Shown here piece after piece: positions 24,201 through 39,200 of a stretch of 64,000 nt of DNA. Position numbers and translations under genes: made by a program. The stretch's first letter is position 1. Each line of letters begins with the position of its first letter. Origin of the DNA: Centropus unirufus (Eukaryota; Chordata; Aves; Cuculiformes; Centropidae); NCBI GenBank assembly GCA_013397695.1, contig VYZI01000086.1:947482-1011481 (forward strand), in the 5' to 3' direction. Under the pieces are notes generated by a model. That model did no database searches, was not told where the DNA came from, and saw only the letters and a program-made list of their open reading frames with translations.

Positions 24201-27200
24201 ATAGTAGTCTTTCTGTGAACGATTGCTATGCTTGTCTCGAAGCTGCTGTTAGGAATTATTTTCAGTGCTGCTGAAACCGTGCTTAAAGAAGGGATCCTTG
24301 AATAGTGTTGGGTTTATATTGTGTTTAAAAAACAAACAAACCTATGATGGGATGCATTTGAAACTGAAGGGCTACTGTAATCAAAAATGAAATGTTCATT
24401 TAAGTAAGGATCTAGTCTGATTTTTGTGCCTCAAGGAATTTCTTTCCCATGAGCGTTTCCCATGAGCATGAGTGACTGCTCTGCTTTTCCCATGTCAGAA
24501 GCTGGGTGCTTTGGTATAGAAAGTTCTGGGTACTGCCTTTTTATTTATGTAATATTTACACACTTCGACTGCTGTTTCATGCTTGAGTGTATGTGTAGGG
24601 AACTATTAAAATCAGCATTTATAAAGTTAAAGTAAGGACAATTTTCTCTTCATCTTTGTGAAATTTGTGCTCAGTGATTTTTGTATTCTTCTGTGTTGTC
24701 TTTGACTGACAACCTGTTAGAAGGTTTGTAAGAGGCAAAAGGGCCGCTGGCAAAAAAAAAAAAAGAGTGACTGCAGTTTGACTTGAAATAATAAGAGGAA
24801 ATAGGTCTCTATTTTACATACTCCTTCTAGTTTGGCATTTCAGACAAGACCTCTAGATTTCAATATTTCACGCGATTAGCTTGAATATTCAAAGTCAGTA
24901 ATCAGGGACACTGGAACGTGTGATGCTGTGTATATTGTAGTTTTTTCAGTGCTCAAAACACATGCAGCTTCGCTTTAGTTCAAACAAAAATCATTTGACC
25001 CTAACCTGACTCAGTCGATGACCCCACTGGAAAGACTTGCATCTGTCACATAAGGCTTTATTATTTGCCTCTAATTCAATTGGAAGCATTTTTAAAACTC
25101 CTATAAGTGCCAGTTCTTCAATAACCTCACCTTTTCATATTTCAGTCCTCACTGTCTTTGTACATGTCATGCTGAGGCGCACCAGTAAAGCTACAAAGTG
25201 TCTCAAACCGTTTGGTTTTGATGTTTAGGAATTTTGAATCAGAAGAGACAAATTTTCTTCCTTGAACAGAAGAGTTAACTGTTCTTCCCACTGGCTTCTC
25301 AAGTTGGAATTTGTTTGAACATTTTTTTATGCTTTGAATTCATGATTTTAATATACCTGAAAAAAAAAACATTTCCCTTCAAGATACCACAGTGACCAGC
25401 AAACTGGGTTCTTTTAAATGCTGGCTTTTTTTTTAAAGGGGAAAGGAAAATAGAGATAATGCCTTCCTCTAATTCTACATTCATCTCACTTCTCCCAATT
25501 AGAATACTGTATATAAACTATTATACATAAAATATAGATGTTAATAGGTAGCAGGTTGAAGTTTTTCTTTTTAGCTTGGATTTCAGTGACAGCACTTCAC
25601 TAACTTGAGATGGCCTTGCTTTGTTTTATATTCAGGAATGGATCCAGCAGAATAATATTTTATCAATTGTGTTGCGAGACAGTCTTCATCAACCTCAATA
25701 TGTAGAGAAGTTAGAGAAAATCCTTCGTTTTGTCATCAAAGAGAAAGCTCTCACTTTGCAGGATCTTGACAACATTTGGGCTGCACAGGTAAGGAACTCA
25801 ACTGCTTCTCTGCGCTTGTTCTGCATCGTGTACTGAGAAGATGATTTGTGCTTCTCGTGCTTGGTTTTGGACAACACTCGAATATAAATTGAAATTTCTT
25901 TTGGGGGGGTCGTGGGTCTCCAAATTACCTTCTCAAATGTCTTCCGTAGAAGGGATGAACATGCATGTGAAGTCTCAAGGAACAGTCCAGAAGCTGGTGC
26001 AAAGATTATCCTTTTTAAGTACTGACGAACCCTCAACATTGAGCAAAGTCCAGATTATGAAAGAACATGGCACACTATGACTTAAAATTTTAAAAATGCG
26101 TTAAGCTTATGAAGCACCTCCCCTGTGAGGAGAAGCTGAGAGATTTGGAGTTGTTCAGCTTGGAGAAGACTGAGGACACCTTATTGTGGTCCTTCAGTGC
26201 TTAAAGGGGGTTTATAAGAAAGGTAGAGAAAAACTTTTTAGCAGGGCCTGTAGCAATAGGGGTAATGGTTTTAAACTACAAGAGGGCAGATTCAGACTAG
26301 ATGGAAGAGAATTTTCCTGTGAGGGTGGTGAAACACAAGCACAGGTTGCCCGGAGAGGTGGTGGATGCCCTGTCCCTGGAAACATTCAAGGTCAGGTTGG
26401 ATGGGGCTCTGAGCAGCCTGATCTAGTTGAAGATGTTGCTGCTCGCTGCAGGGGGGTTGAACCAGATGACCTTCGTGGTCCCTTCCAACCCAAACCATTC
26501 TGTGATTATTTACTGCTAATCTCTGAGATTCCCACAGTTGTGTAAGTTTTTCCTGGGCAGAGCACTATTAATAAGGCTTATAATAATGCCTGATGTTGAA
26601 GTTGTTTAAAAGCAAATTATTTTCTTTGTGTTGTAAAGATTGTTGTTGAAAAATTATAGATTTTGCAATGTTGGTTTAACTGATTGGTGACACTGGGCTT
26701 CCTCGCTGTGGGCTGCATGGGTTTAGCCCACAGGGCAGCTGAAGAGCCAAAATCATGAGTAGAAAGAAAATGAAAGATCACTTTAGGACAGAAAAAAATG
26801 TGGGTGTGTGTAACCTTGTTCATAAGTAATTGGTAGGGAAACGCTTTAACTGTACAGGTAAGCCACTACACTGGTCTTTCAAGTGTGGGAAGGAGAAATC
26901 CAGCTTCCAAAGATACACGGCTGTACTGATTGTTGCAGGGATAGGGTTAAATTTCTTCACTTTTTTTTTTTCCTCTCTTTTACCCTTCTGATTGTCCACC
27001 ATCTCCCTGTGGGGCAGGGAGCGAGCAAGCCAGGTGGTGCTTAGGTGCCACCTGGGTTTATACCACAAGGGCAGATACAGACATTGGATGGTTTTATATC
27101 CCTACTTCGTGTCTCTTCATGTTTTTCTGTAACTGTTACAGTTTGACTTAAGCGGGCTTGTCCAAGGGTGTCTTTTTTTTTTTTCAGTCGTGCTATGTTT

Positions 27201-30200
27201 GAAGCACTTGGGACTACTGGTCAGGTAGTGGTGGGCTGACTTGAGATCTCTGGTATTTCAGCTAACTCCATATCCTCTAGACTTCAATTCCAGCATGATA
27301 GTAACTGCACAGGCTGAATCCCGAGCTAATGTTTATTTTCTCATCGCCTCCAAGTCCCATTTAGAAAATGATGTCGTGTCATAGTGTAAAGGATTGCTTG
27401 AACCAAGGCTTGGGATTATACTATTAGTTTTTAGTTCGGGTGCTATAAACCTTTCCAGATTGTCTTTGTAAGGAGTCTGTGGGGCAAAGAAGACTTTGAG
27501 AAGTCAGTTTGTTGTGAGTAGGCCTGTATTAGCTGTTGTAGAGCTTCAGCCCTTGTAAGAAGAACAAAAAATATTCGGAAATCAGGACAAAAATCTTTGA
27601 AGCAATTACATTACTCAGTGCCTGGAAATGAGATGTGTGGATAAATTGGGTTAAGCCACACTTTTTACCCTTCCAGAAAAGTGTGAACAAGTGGCACAAC
27701 CCTTAAAAGAAAGAGATAGTTTATCCCAGCAGTGGCAATAGGGAATAAATCTCCCGTGCGCTCAGATACCTGGCTTTCCTAGGTGGCTGCCAGAGCACAC
27801 TTGGCCTTTACTTTCTTGTGTGTGAAAGTTGATTTTAGTGAGTATTATGTAGAGTGATGGTTTCACTGTGGCTTTGGCCATGAAATTAAAAATACACTGA
27901 AAGGTAAGAATACAAACATCTGCTAATGCAGAATGGTTTTTACCAACTTCACTCCTCGTGTTTAATAGTTTTTAGAGGTTCTTATTAAATGACTGCTGCT
28001 CAGAGTAGCTGGAGCATGAAATTCAGTAGCAAAGGTGTTGATTTACTGTGCAGCTTTATATAACAGGCGAGCTATTTTAGCTCTGGCTCAGTGCTTGCAA
28101 TGGTGTGGGTTTGCTTTCAGGGTAGAGCCCTCGGGTTGCTGCCTGGGTTTAGAGGGGAGTGAGCAAACACAAATGTACAGTTGATGGTACAGAAGTGTCC
28201 TGAGAAACTGTGTACAAGTAGCAGAAAAATGAGAAGTTTATGGAAACAACAAAACCACGCTGCTTTTGCCTTTAGAAGGCAACAGGAGTTTTAGGTTTTA
28301 TTGAAGTGTTTTTGTGAATCACAAAATAGTGTGTTTGATTCAAGGAACTGTGTTGGAAGTCTCTTAAGGCAAGCATTGAGTTGCAGCCTGTTGAGGTGCA
28401 GGGAAGAATCCAGATGGCCAAGAAATGAAATAGCAGAGATTTGCGTTGGAGTCTCATTACTTAGATTTTGGAGCATTTACCTAGAACCTGATGCGTGCTT
28501 CCCTGTTTGAGTCCAGTAAGCTGGCAGTTCTCACACGAGGTTCCTCACCTCCCTGAGCTTTCCCATATCTGCTAAAAGCCTCCCAATACAAGATTGTTGT
28601 ATGCCTTGTTCTTAGTCTTTTTGCCTTGCCCCCCAGCAACTGTGCGTACTTCTCCTTTTATTTGTTATGTTATAGATGCTCTTTCTGCCCTGTATGCTCC
28701 CCATTTTCCTTTCTGTCCAGGAAATGGTCTGGTCAGGGAAAAACATCAGACAACGTTTTGCAAAATAGAGTGGAATAAGTGGTTTAGTGACTGCTTCTCT
28801 CATAACTTGACCCATAACATGAATACAAATGTTACTACGTAATTTCACTCTTTTTAAAGAAAAATGTGTGACGCCCTGTAAAGAACTTAAGGCACAGTGG
28901 CTAACAGAGCCGTTCCTCTCTTTTTTTCCTGTTGTTGTTTTCAAGTGTGCGACTGACGCAGGCTTTTAGAAGGAAATTAGTTTCAGACCTGTTTGTGCAT
29001 GTGTTTCTAATACTGTACAAGATTAATTGCATCAGAGTTTGTTTTCTAGGTATTTGGTTTGCATTTTTTATCCTGCACTTAGGTGAAATTTTTCTGCAAT
29101 AAGTCAGCTGCTGATTCACGTAGTCCAAAATGGCTGGGTCTGAGTGCAGATTTAAAGTATGGGATGCATTTTTTCAGCCTGGCCGTGTAGGAAGGAGATT
29201 TTCTTCTCACTAGAGTTAAAACTGAGCTTTCATTGCTGTCTTCTTCCTTGAACGTTACAATTGTGATACACCCCAAACGCTCACTTAGACCATCTTCTAG
29301 TATTCAACTCACCATCTTGACATCGGGTGCTCGATTGTTGCTTTCGAAGTTTACTGCTTTATTCCTAAGTTGTTGCTTATTTGTTGCTTCCTAAATTTAT
29401 AAGCTGCTGGGCTTCAAAATGTTATCTGCCAACAAGTCGTTTGTCATAGGAGGCTTCGATTATCCATAAATACAGCAGCATAATGGATATACTTCAGCCT
29501 GAGAAACTATTTCAAAATTATAAAAGTGGGTTGATGGCTTAAAACACATTACTGAAATTCACTGAGGAAGTGGATTTTTAGTATTTTTTAAAAAAAGCCC
29601 TGAAAACTAGATAAAATACTGCTTTGCAATTTAAAACACCCTTTGAGACTTCCTTGTCAACCACCCCAGTGCGATTGTGTTCAAAAGAATAAATCCTATG
29701 GCACTGCAGTTCTTACGTTCTCAATAAATATCTGTGTGCATGCACAAGTGTACCCTTATGCACTCACCACACACAAGGGAAGTCTAAATGTTGTGGCTGC
29801 CCAGTGAGGTAAGTATTGGGTTTGTCACACTGCTCCCACAGCATCACTGTCTCTTGCTGGCCGCCTTGAACAATGTTCTTGTCAAAACCATGTCGGATGT
29901 CTTGCTTCTTGAATTCATATGGATGGCTACAAATGTCGGTCAATTCTTTTTGCCTTCTTGACAGGCAGGAAAACATGAAGCAATTGTAAAAAATGTACAT
30001 GACCTTCTTGCAAAATTGGCTTGGGATTTCTCTCCTGAACAGCTTGATCACCTGTTCGATTGCTTTAAGGTAACTATGCACATTTTGAATGTATTCGGTA
30101 AACGGGTTGTGAACTTGGATACAGATCGTGACTCTTCCAAGGCCTGCTTTCTACTTTAGATACGGGCAGTTTCCTCATGTTAAAGGACTTAACATGAGCT

Positions 30201-33200
30201 ACAGCAGTCTGTAATACTTAATATTAGAAACGCAAGGTTGTGCTGTTCTTTACAGAGTATTCACTGTGAGGCTTTTCTCTTTCTGTCTAAAGCAAAGACC
30301 AGTTATGCCAGTTTAATGTACTGTTTTGTTTTCTGGTTTAAGTACTTTTGGATAACGCACATGCGTTGAGACCTGCAGTAAGGAAGTCGCCTTTAGTGGT
30401 CATAGGAATATTGAACTTTACAAATAAAATATTTGTCTGATGTACCTTTTCTGCATTTGTTCCAAATTATTAAGTGTTGGTGGCTTAGTAATGAATATAT
30501 TTGTCTTAACATCAGAGTAGGTTTCATCCAGCCTACCAGGCATTGCTGCTTTCGATCTTAAGTAGAGAAGATCAAAGACTTCCGTTCCCCGCTCCCCAAC
30601 TTCCTCTCTATCACATAGTAATTTTTCTTCTGCTTAACTTAGATATAGAATGAAACAATCTTGGGAAGATAATACTGGATGTTTAAAAGTATAGAATGGT
30701 TGGATTGAAATTGCAAAACGACTTCCTGAAAGTTTGTTGTTGACTTTTTATATACACGAACGTTGACGTTTGTGGCTTCCAGTAGTGGTGCTACCCAGCT
30801 TGTTTTCCTGTTCCACTGCTAGGAGGTGATCGGCTGTACTGGAATGCAAGCCAGCTTTGTAGGCCCAGCTTTCTGTTTTTAGACATACGCCTTGTAGCCA
30901 CGTTTTGGCTTACGTGCAGTTTGTGCTCCAGTTAATGGGGGGCTCCTGGCTTGGTAAATAGTGGTCTGATCTCTTGTAATCCAAATCCTGATCTAAATGC
31001 CTAGGAATTCTAACATGTAATCTGCTGCAAGGTGTGTCTAACCCGTGAGGGATGGATGTGAAGTAATGTCATATTGCTAAGTGACTCAAAAAAGGTTAGC
31101 TTTATGCACAGGGTGTTTGTTCCAGACAGATTCAGAAGCACCAGTGGTGTTAAAATTTTCCTTATTTAGTGATTACAAGTTATTTAAGAAATCTTTTCTG
31201 TAGAAGCACAGAAGTTTAGAGAAAGCATTTGCAGTAAAGACCTGAGCCCACTCTATTTTGATTGTTGGTGAAGTTGTCAGTGGTATTGTTAATTACTACA
31301 AGCATACCTGTGATCTTTAAATGAAGGTGCTTTTTCTTTAAAATCTCAAATACCTTAGTTGTAAACACGAGAAGAGCTATTCACTTGTGTCCAACTTATG
31401 TATTGATCTAACACGTTACTTTCAATGGAAGAAACTAATGTGAAAATTCTTCATGTCGTTGCATCAGTTCATTGTTGCGTCGTCCGTTACTGGTGCGGGC
31501 GTTTTTAAAAAGAGACTGTGGTTTTTTTCAATCAAATAACATCTTTTCTTAGGCAAGTTGGACGAATGCAAGCAAGAAGCAGCGTGAGAAACTACTTGAG
31601 CTTATTCGTCGCCTTGCAGAGGATGACAAGGACGGGGTGATGGCACACAAAGTCCTGAACCTCTTGTGGAATTTGGCTCATAGCGATGATGTTCCAGTTG
31701 ATATCATGGACCAGGCTCTTAGTGCCCATATTAAAATCTTAGATTACAGCTGTTCACAGGTGAGTAACACCCGGTATGTTCTGCTGTGAAATCGGGTGCA
31801 GTTTCCTTCCAGCCCCTATCAAAAATTCAAGGGACTTGGGAATTTAACAAAAGTGTTCCGTAACATAGGTTGGTGTCGCTGTACCAACAGTCAGGGATTT
31901 TTAAAATGTTACGGGACGTTTTTAAAATAACATAGTTTGTGCATTAATTCATAGGACTGAAATACATCAGTCCACCTGTCTTATTATTGGTGTAGTGACT
32001 GCATTGGAGGAGCTGGAAAGGAACTGCCCTGTGAAGTACACAGGGAGAAAGAAACACACACACACACCCCCAACTTTTCCTTTTTTCCAACCTTGTTTAC
32101 ACTAATGTTTGGGCACATGTATTTTCCCAAGAAGTCCTAATATGTCTAATATTGGGAAGGACCTAGCAAAGGGCAGTAAAAACCGTTACACGTTCTTGTT
32201 CCCCACCCAGAGTTGTGTGGAAATCTGCCAGAATAATAATTAATGGTGGTTCAAATTTAATTCGTTACCTGTCTTGACAGCCACTAGCAGGTTTGGTTTC
32301 TTGTTGTCAAGAGCCAGTTCATCATTGTTTCTTGATATTTTATAGCAGTTTACTCTGAGCACCGGCAAGCAGAAATAAAGGAAAGATTTCAAAAAAGCGA
32401 ATTCTTTAAACACTGATGATCCTGTGTAGCTACAGGTGTTCTTAAATATGTTCTGAATGCTTGAGTGTTTGAAGGCCATGAGTTTGTAACACACTGAGCG
32501 CTTCTGCCAACCTGTAGGGCCGCTCAGATGCTTTTCTTGGGTTTGAATGCTTCAGAGCTCAATTGTTTTAGTGTGTGTGGCTTATATATGCTGCTCTTTC
32601 GTGACAACAAATAATGTGTGGGAACAAGGGTAGTTTCTGCAGTGCACTTGATTTCTGATAATAAACACTTGTTCTTTAAGGATCGAGACACACAAAAGAT
32701 CCAGTGGATAGATCGTTTTATAGAAGAGCTTCGCACAAATGACAAATGGGTCATTCCTGCGCTGAAACAGATCAGAGAGATTTGCAGTTTGTTTGGTGAG
32801 GCGCCACAGAACTTGAGGTGAGAGTGGAATGCAAATACTATTTTGTTTGTTAAATGGGTTGGAATGAGGCAAATTCTGATTTTTATTTTTTTTCACAGGA
32901 GGCAGAGAAAGTTTAGGTGAAATAACCCGTGTTTAAAGATGTTCTTGGATTTGTTTTAATGTGTATAAATAAACTAAAAATTCAGACACCTGGGTTCAGT
33001 AAGAGAGTATTAACTCAAGCATACTTGTATTAATTTTTAGAGTGGTGTCTGAGTTTATTTTTCTGTTATCCATGGATTTCTCTCCCTAACAATGGAATTA
33101 GCTTACGAAATGCAAACATGTGCATGTAAGTGTGCACACAGGTACCCACCTGTCCCTGTTCTTTGCAGTAAATTAGTGTGGGTTGTGTAGTTTATCTACT

Positions 33201-36200
33201 TGAAATCAACGGTGAGTTTTTTGGGGAAAAAGACGGATTCTCTCTTGTAAATGGAAGAGATGATAAACGTATGTGCTCGGTTTGTTTCACGGAGGGGGTT
33301 GGGTGTTGGTGGTTTTGGTGGGGTTTTGTTTGTTCATTTGTTTGCTTTATTAAAAGGATCTAAGAAAGGAAAGGAAAAGAAGAGCAAAGCCAGTGTCCTT
33401 TTGAACTTGCTAAAATATAGGTGCTTATTTTATTATTTTAAATATTGTCTTATCTGAGTTCCTCTGCTCCTGACATTTGGGTATTCGCACCAAAACTTGT
33501 GCAAACGTCAGGAAGATGCTGTTTGCCTATTGGTATCCCGTGGTTGCTTTGGTTTTGTTCTTGTAAGCGGGTAAACTATTCCAATCAATGTTGATACCAC
33601 AGTGTGCTTAGAAGGATCAGGGCAGGGAATGTTGAAGAAAATAGCACTGTGTATTCTAAAGGCTTATCTGCCTCCTGGAACATTTCTAAGGGACTCTGAT
33701 AATACTGCATTCCTGGCTTTTGGAGGTTTTCTTATTCATTTAGTTTGCAACATCTTTCTCAGTTTTCGTGGCATTTTAATCCTTTACAGTTTCACATTAA
33801 TGATTGTATCAGATTTTTCTAATGTGGTTAAAAATTACCTGCTTATTAAGAGTTTTCTGTGTCTTGGAGCCCTTAACCTTTTACTTGGTTATTCATGATT
33901 CAGGTTGGATACCTTTTAGCACAGTGCCTTAACAAAGAGGCCTTGCTGTAAGTAGTTATTGATGTAGAGCTCACTTGAGGCACTGATTAGGTTTCTGTTT
34001 TGAATTGATTTTGGGAGGAACTTTACTTACTTTCATTGTGGAAATTTAGGTTCCCTATACCATAGATGTACAGTTAGATGGCTTGAACATCCCTCCATAT
34101 TATTTTTTTTTTTTATCTGTCAGATTTCAGGGAAGTCTCCGTTATGGTATGTGAGAATCCCTCCTTTTTATGTAGAATTTGAAAACGCATGTGGTAGGAA
34201 AGTAAAGTTTTAATTTAATCAAAAGATGTGAAGTTCTCTTCCCATCAAGAAGCTTTTGTTTGCAAAATGCTGTCGAGGGAGATTTTTCAGTCAGGTACTG
34301 TCGCTGCCTGGCTTACTGGGAAACCCAGTGAGTGAAAACATCATTCTGAAGTAATTGATGACTTCCCAGTCCTCTGACTTTTCTGATAACTCTTAGCATT
34401 GATACAGCTTGCAGACTGCAGTGCATAATACCTGTTCCTGCCAGCTTCCTTTACCTGAGTTAAAGCTGCAATCTCTAACATCCTTCAGGAATTCAGATCA
34501 AAAATAGATCAAACCACATATTTGTGACAGCTGCCCCAAAAACACTTTGTGAAGCTTTCAGTGTTCAACAGTAATGTCATCATATAGGTTCCACTCTTTT
34601 GGTGTGGCACAATTGATTGACAAGTAAAAATTTGATGCAAAATGACTAAGGCTGCTGACTCCTGGGGGGGGGGGAAAACCTATGAATTATCTTCTGCCAT
34701 TCATCCGTTAGAGATTCTTTTGAGGAAGAGGATGCAATTGTTGCTAGGTGTTCTTGCAGTTGAGCAAAGTGACAAACTGGCTGTACAGTTGTTCAGTTGT
34801 TTTGGCAGAACTTAATTCCCTGACTACAAAGAAAAGCTGTGTTTTGGGAAGTTTTGGTTTAACCAGAATTGGAACAGCATAAGGAAATTATCCTTACTTA
34901 GGTGCAGCGATTCTTACAGGTGGGAGGATACTTATTAAATAGTCAACTTAATTATCCATATACTAAAGGTCAACATGAATTATCTTCATTTTCTCAAAGT
35001 GTTGGCTGAAGGAGTCAGAACCTCTTATAAACCAATTTCAAGCACTTGAGTGTCTACTCAAGCAGTAGAAGATTGGTCTCCTAAATCACTTGTCCAGGAG
35101 AATGAATGGGATCTTGAGAGGACCTTCTGTAAGCGTTTAGGGGCTTCGTTAGTGCTCGAAGACCACGGTGATGCCAGCTTCAAGTCACTTTTTAGCCTAA
35201 AAAGTAGAATTTGCTGGCCCAGCTCACTGTTTTTTGGACTTCTAATGTCTGCTTTCAATGGTACATAACATTTGTTGGTCTGGTAGAAGAGCTCTCAAGT
35301 TAAAAGCCTGAGTTTCGTGTGCAGTGTTACGTTGGGCAAGTTATCTGTGCAAGTAAATATGTGAAAAAAAACCTGAAATTTTATTGTATGGAATTTTGCC
35401 TTTGTCACTCGCCAGTACTTTTTTCTAGCAAATAATCATTTATCCTAAATGTCCATTTCAGTATTTCCAAAGTTCTTTGGCACCCATTTCAAAAGGCTGA
35501 TTTTTCATCATATCCATTGGCTTTTGATATCAGTTTAGTGGAAATACAATGAAAAGATGAGTTTTGCTCTTACCTGAGGAACATGAGAAATTGAAGTCAG
35601 TGCTAAAAAAATATGTTCCAGTGGGAGCATCATTGTTCAGCCTCACCTCAGATGCTGAAGGAATGATCTGACAGTTGCATGTAAAGTTTGCTTTAATTCT
35701 AACAATCTGAATCTGCTCAGGTCAGTTTTTTTTCTGTGCCTGATGACGATTGTCTTGCCTTTGACTCCATGCTTGGAGTTGAGGAAAAGAACATCTTACC
35801 TGTTCCTCACAAATGCTGTGTAACGACTCACAGCTGGTAAACTCTACTTCTTACAATGATTAAAACTCTAGAAGTAGTTGCTAACCAAGACGAATCCATG
35901 TGTCCAGGTTTACTGTTGGGGCGTGTGATTGAGCAAGGAGAGAAGTAAAAACTGTCTAGTGTAGATTTATTAAATGTTCTGCCAGTGAGGCTTTCCTTAT
36001 GAATTATTTATCATAGAATCACAGGTTGGAAAACACCTTTGAGATCATGGAGTCCAACCGTAGCTGTCTGCCACTAACCCATATCATTAAGCACCTCATC
36101 TCCCAATCTTCTATGTACCTCCAGAGATGGAGACTCCACCACCTCCCTGATGACCCTTTCTGTGAAGAACTCTTTCCTAATGTCCAATCTGATCCTGGTC

Positions 36201-39200
36201 TGGTGCAGTTTGAGGCCTTTTCCCCTTGGCCTATCCCCTGTTATTTGGGAGAAGAGACCAGCACCAGGTTTTTTGTTTTAGAAAAAAAAAACAAATGACG
36301 TTGTACTTCTTTTTTTTTTTCCAAGTATTGAAAGAATAGGCATGACTATAGTTTTAAGACCATGGGTGTTTGTTTTGAAAATTGACCTTGTTCTATCTGA
36401 TGTGTTAAGAGTAAATTTAGATGAGATGGTGGATGTGGAAGAAACTGTGGTTATGTGTGTTGTAGTTGTACTACAGCTGAGGGTCTCTACTGTGCAGTTT
36501 GTGGGCAGGCATTTCTCTTCCTGTGTTGCTGCAGTTGTTGACTGCAGCGTGCTGAGCTGCTCAGGTTGCTTTGACACATTTCATACATGCTGTATTTGTA
36601 TAATCCTTGTTAATTAACTGCTTTTAGTAACTGGTGAAAACTGTTAATGTGTCAGAAGAACAATGCAGGCAGAGATTTTACGTGCAGTCTGCTAGGGATC
36701 ATGTAGGAAGATGGGTTAATAGCGTCACAGATGAGTTTCTTAAATGGTTTTCTGACCTGTTAGATATGGAACTTCCCTGCTATGCTTCTAATGCTGGTGT
36801 TTTGATTTCAGTCAAACTCAACGAAGTCCCCACGTCTTTTACCGACATGACTTAATCAATCAACTTCAGCACAATCATGCCCTTGTCACGCTGGTGGCAG
36901 AGAATCTCTCGGCCTACATGGAGAGCATGAGGCAGTATGCTAAAGGTAAGCTGGAACATAATTGCCTCATGAATAGAAGGTGTGAAAACTCTGGTTGAAA
37001 GTGGAGCTTGGGGTAATTCTCATAGTGAAATAACTGTGAAGTTGGTTTCATTTTTGAGCATCTGTGGGGCTGAGAGGCTTTCTGGTGTCTGATTGGTCAA
37101 GAAAAGCTTAAAAATGTAAATGGTTTTTTTCACTGTTGAAAATGTGTCATATTTTACAGCAGAATACCAGCAGCTGGCAGCTCTTGTTTATCTCTGGATT
37201 GATAAACACCATCTCCTACTACCTTAGGCTGGGGTGATTATTTTTGTTGCAAGTCATAATTACAATACCGGTTATTCCTCCACTTCTAGTTCTGAATTCT
37301 TGTAGGCTCCTTTGGGAAGTTTGTAATCCACCTCTATTTGAAGCCACTTCTTTGAACTGGCTGGCGAGAAGGTCTTTAGACCACAGGGATACTGCTGCTT
37401 TCTACCATCCAGCGCCGCTCCTGTTTAGTTGCTTTCTGACTGCATTTGCTACCAGCAGCACTCTGGCAGCACCTCATGTTAGTATTTACATATTTCAGGC
37501 CTAGCTCAGCCTTTGGCTGATGATGCTGCTGTTCTACAGTAGCTTTCAAGCTCCTGAGTTAGACTGAGGGGAGTGAAGAATGGTGGTCTAGGAAATGCCT
37601 TGTTCTGCTGGACCCCAGTGCTTTAGGTATTGAATTAAGCCTACAGGAGAGGGGAAGTTTGCTCCTTCCCACATCTGCTGGCTGGAGCTTGGGACCGTTC
37701 TACTCTGGCATCCTAACATCCTACCAGCCTTTCCATTACACCTCAAAGATGACCCAGTACCTTATTTAGGAATTCACTGTAGATTGTTTGGAGAGGACAG
37801 GATATTTGCATATTGCAAAGCGCATGTGTAGCTCTTCCATTGCTGAGGTGAGTTGCATAGACACCTTTGGAAATTCATTTAGTTTTGGAGTACTGGATAA
37901 AAGATACCCAAAATACATCCTTGAAGACTTTTTTGAGTGGTGGTGATGCCTTCAGCCTGGTGTAGGGCAGTGAGAATGGCATTTAAGCTGTATTTGCATC
38001 CAGCAGCTGTCTTTCTCTATGTTGGAATACAGGAGGGGGTTTACCCTAATATAAATTCCTTAATGATAGCATTGCACTAATTAATCTTGATGCTTTGTTA
38101 TCTTTTCAAACTATACTGTTTCAGCCTTAGTCTTTTCTTACTTTTAACAAGATATTGAATTGTTATTACAAGCTATAACAAATTACTTTTGAAGCAGTGC
38201 TATTTCCTGTAACTTCTGGAAGCTGTTGGAGTTTACTTTAACTTTGCTAAAGTGGTGCAAAAATGCAATTCCATTTCTACTGAACCTTGCATCTTCACTA
38301 TATAGAGAACTTAGAATCTGTGATGTCATGATTCTCTCCTCCTGGGGTTTGGCTGCAGACATATGAAGGAAACTTAAAACAACTGCATCCTAACGCAGTG
38401 CTGTCTTTGTCCAAAAATAGCCTAGACCTACTCTAAATGTATGGACTACTACTTCATTTCTTAATGAATGAATAAAATTATTGTTTTTAACTTATTATTA
38501 ATGTTATGTTAATATTATATTATTAAACTCTGAACTTATTTTTAAACTCTGAAGCCAAAGGTCATTTTTTACAATATTATTTACCAATCAAATTGTTGAT
38601 GACTTTGGCAGAAGAGTTAGGCTGCTGTCTTGCATAATTCTTCTCTTGGGCCAAAACCCACATCCCCAATATCCTGCCCCTCCCCATCTATAATGACTCG
38701 GTCAAGCACAAGAACATAGACATGCTCAGCACAATGAATTACAAGTGTTCAAGGGGTTTAAACTGAATCTAATTACAAAGGAATTAAGTTGTAGTTCCCT
38801 GAGATTAAACTGCTTCAGAACTTCTACTCCTTTGATGTGTATCGGAGCACAAAACCAGATGAACAGCGTGGATTTTTTTTTTATTAGATGCTTTATTACA
38901 TGGTTATGGGCAGACAGAAAATATCTTCCCCTTCAGTTTTGGTTTTATATACTGAACAGACCAGAACATAGAGAGAGTACTGTGAAGTTTGCCGTCCTGG
39001 GGGAGGAGGAAAGATTGGGAGGGGACAGAGAAGGTAATAAATGAAAGGAAGATTATTAGGATTATAAGGGCAGAAAAAACTGGAGAAGGCGAATGAGGCA
39101 CAGGGAGAAAAATGAAGGCAAACATCCAAATAGCAGAGATAAAAAAAGATGGTATAGGAAAGAAAAAGTCCAGTTGCCCACTGATCTTTCTGGCAGTTAA

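Larger units (their letters stand above)
25789..29964 (+). other. USP9X intron 10
   Basis: 4.2 kb. It holds a sense CR1 (26112-26507) and a small LTR remnant (26922-27067). From about 27070 to 29960 I see only ordinary intronic sequence. Confidence 0.85.
32818..36811 (+). other. USP9X intron 13
   Basis: 4.0 kb. A CR1 on the minus strand is at 36011-36267 and an 11-base G run at 34664-34674. A G/T-rich stretch lies at about 33290-33350. Otherwise it is ordinary AT-rich intron. Confidence 0.8.
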
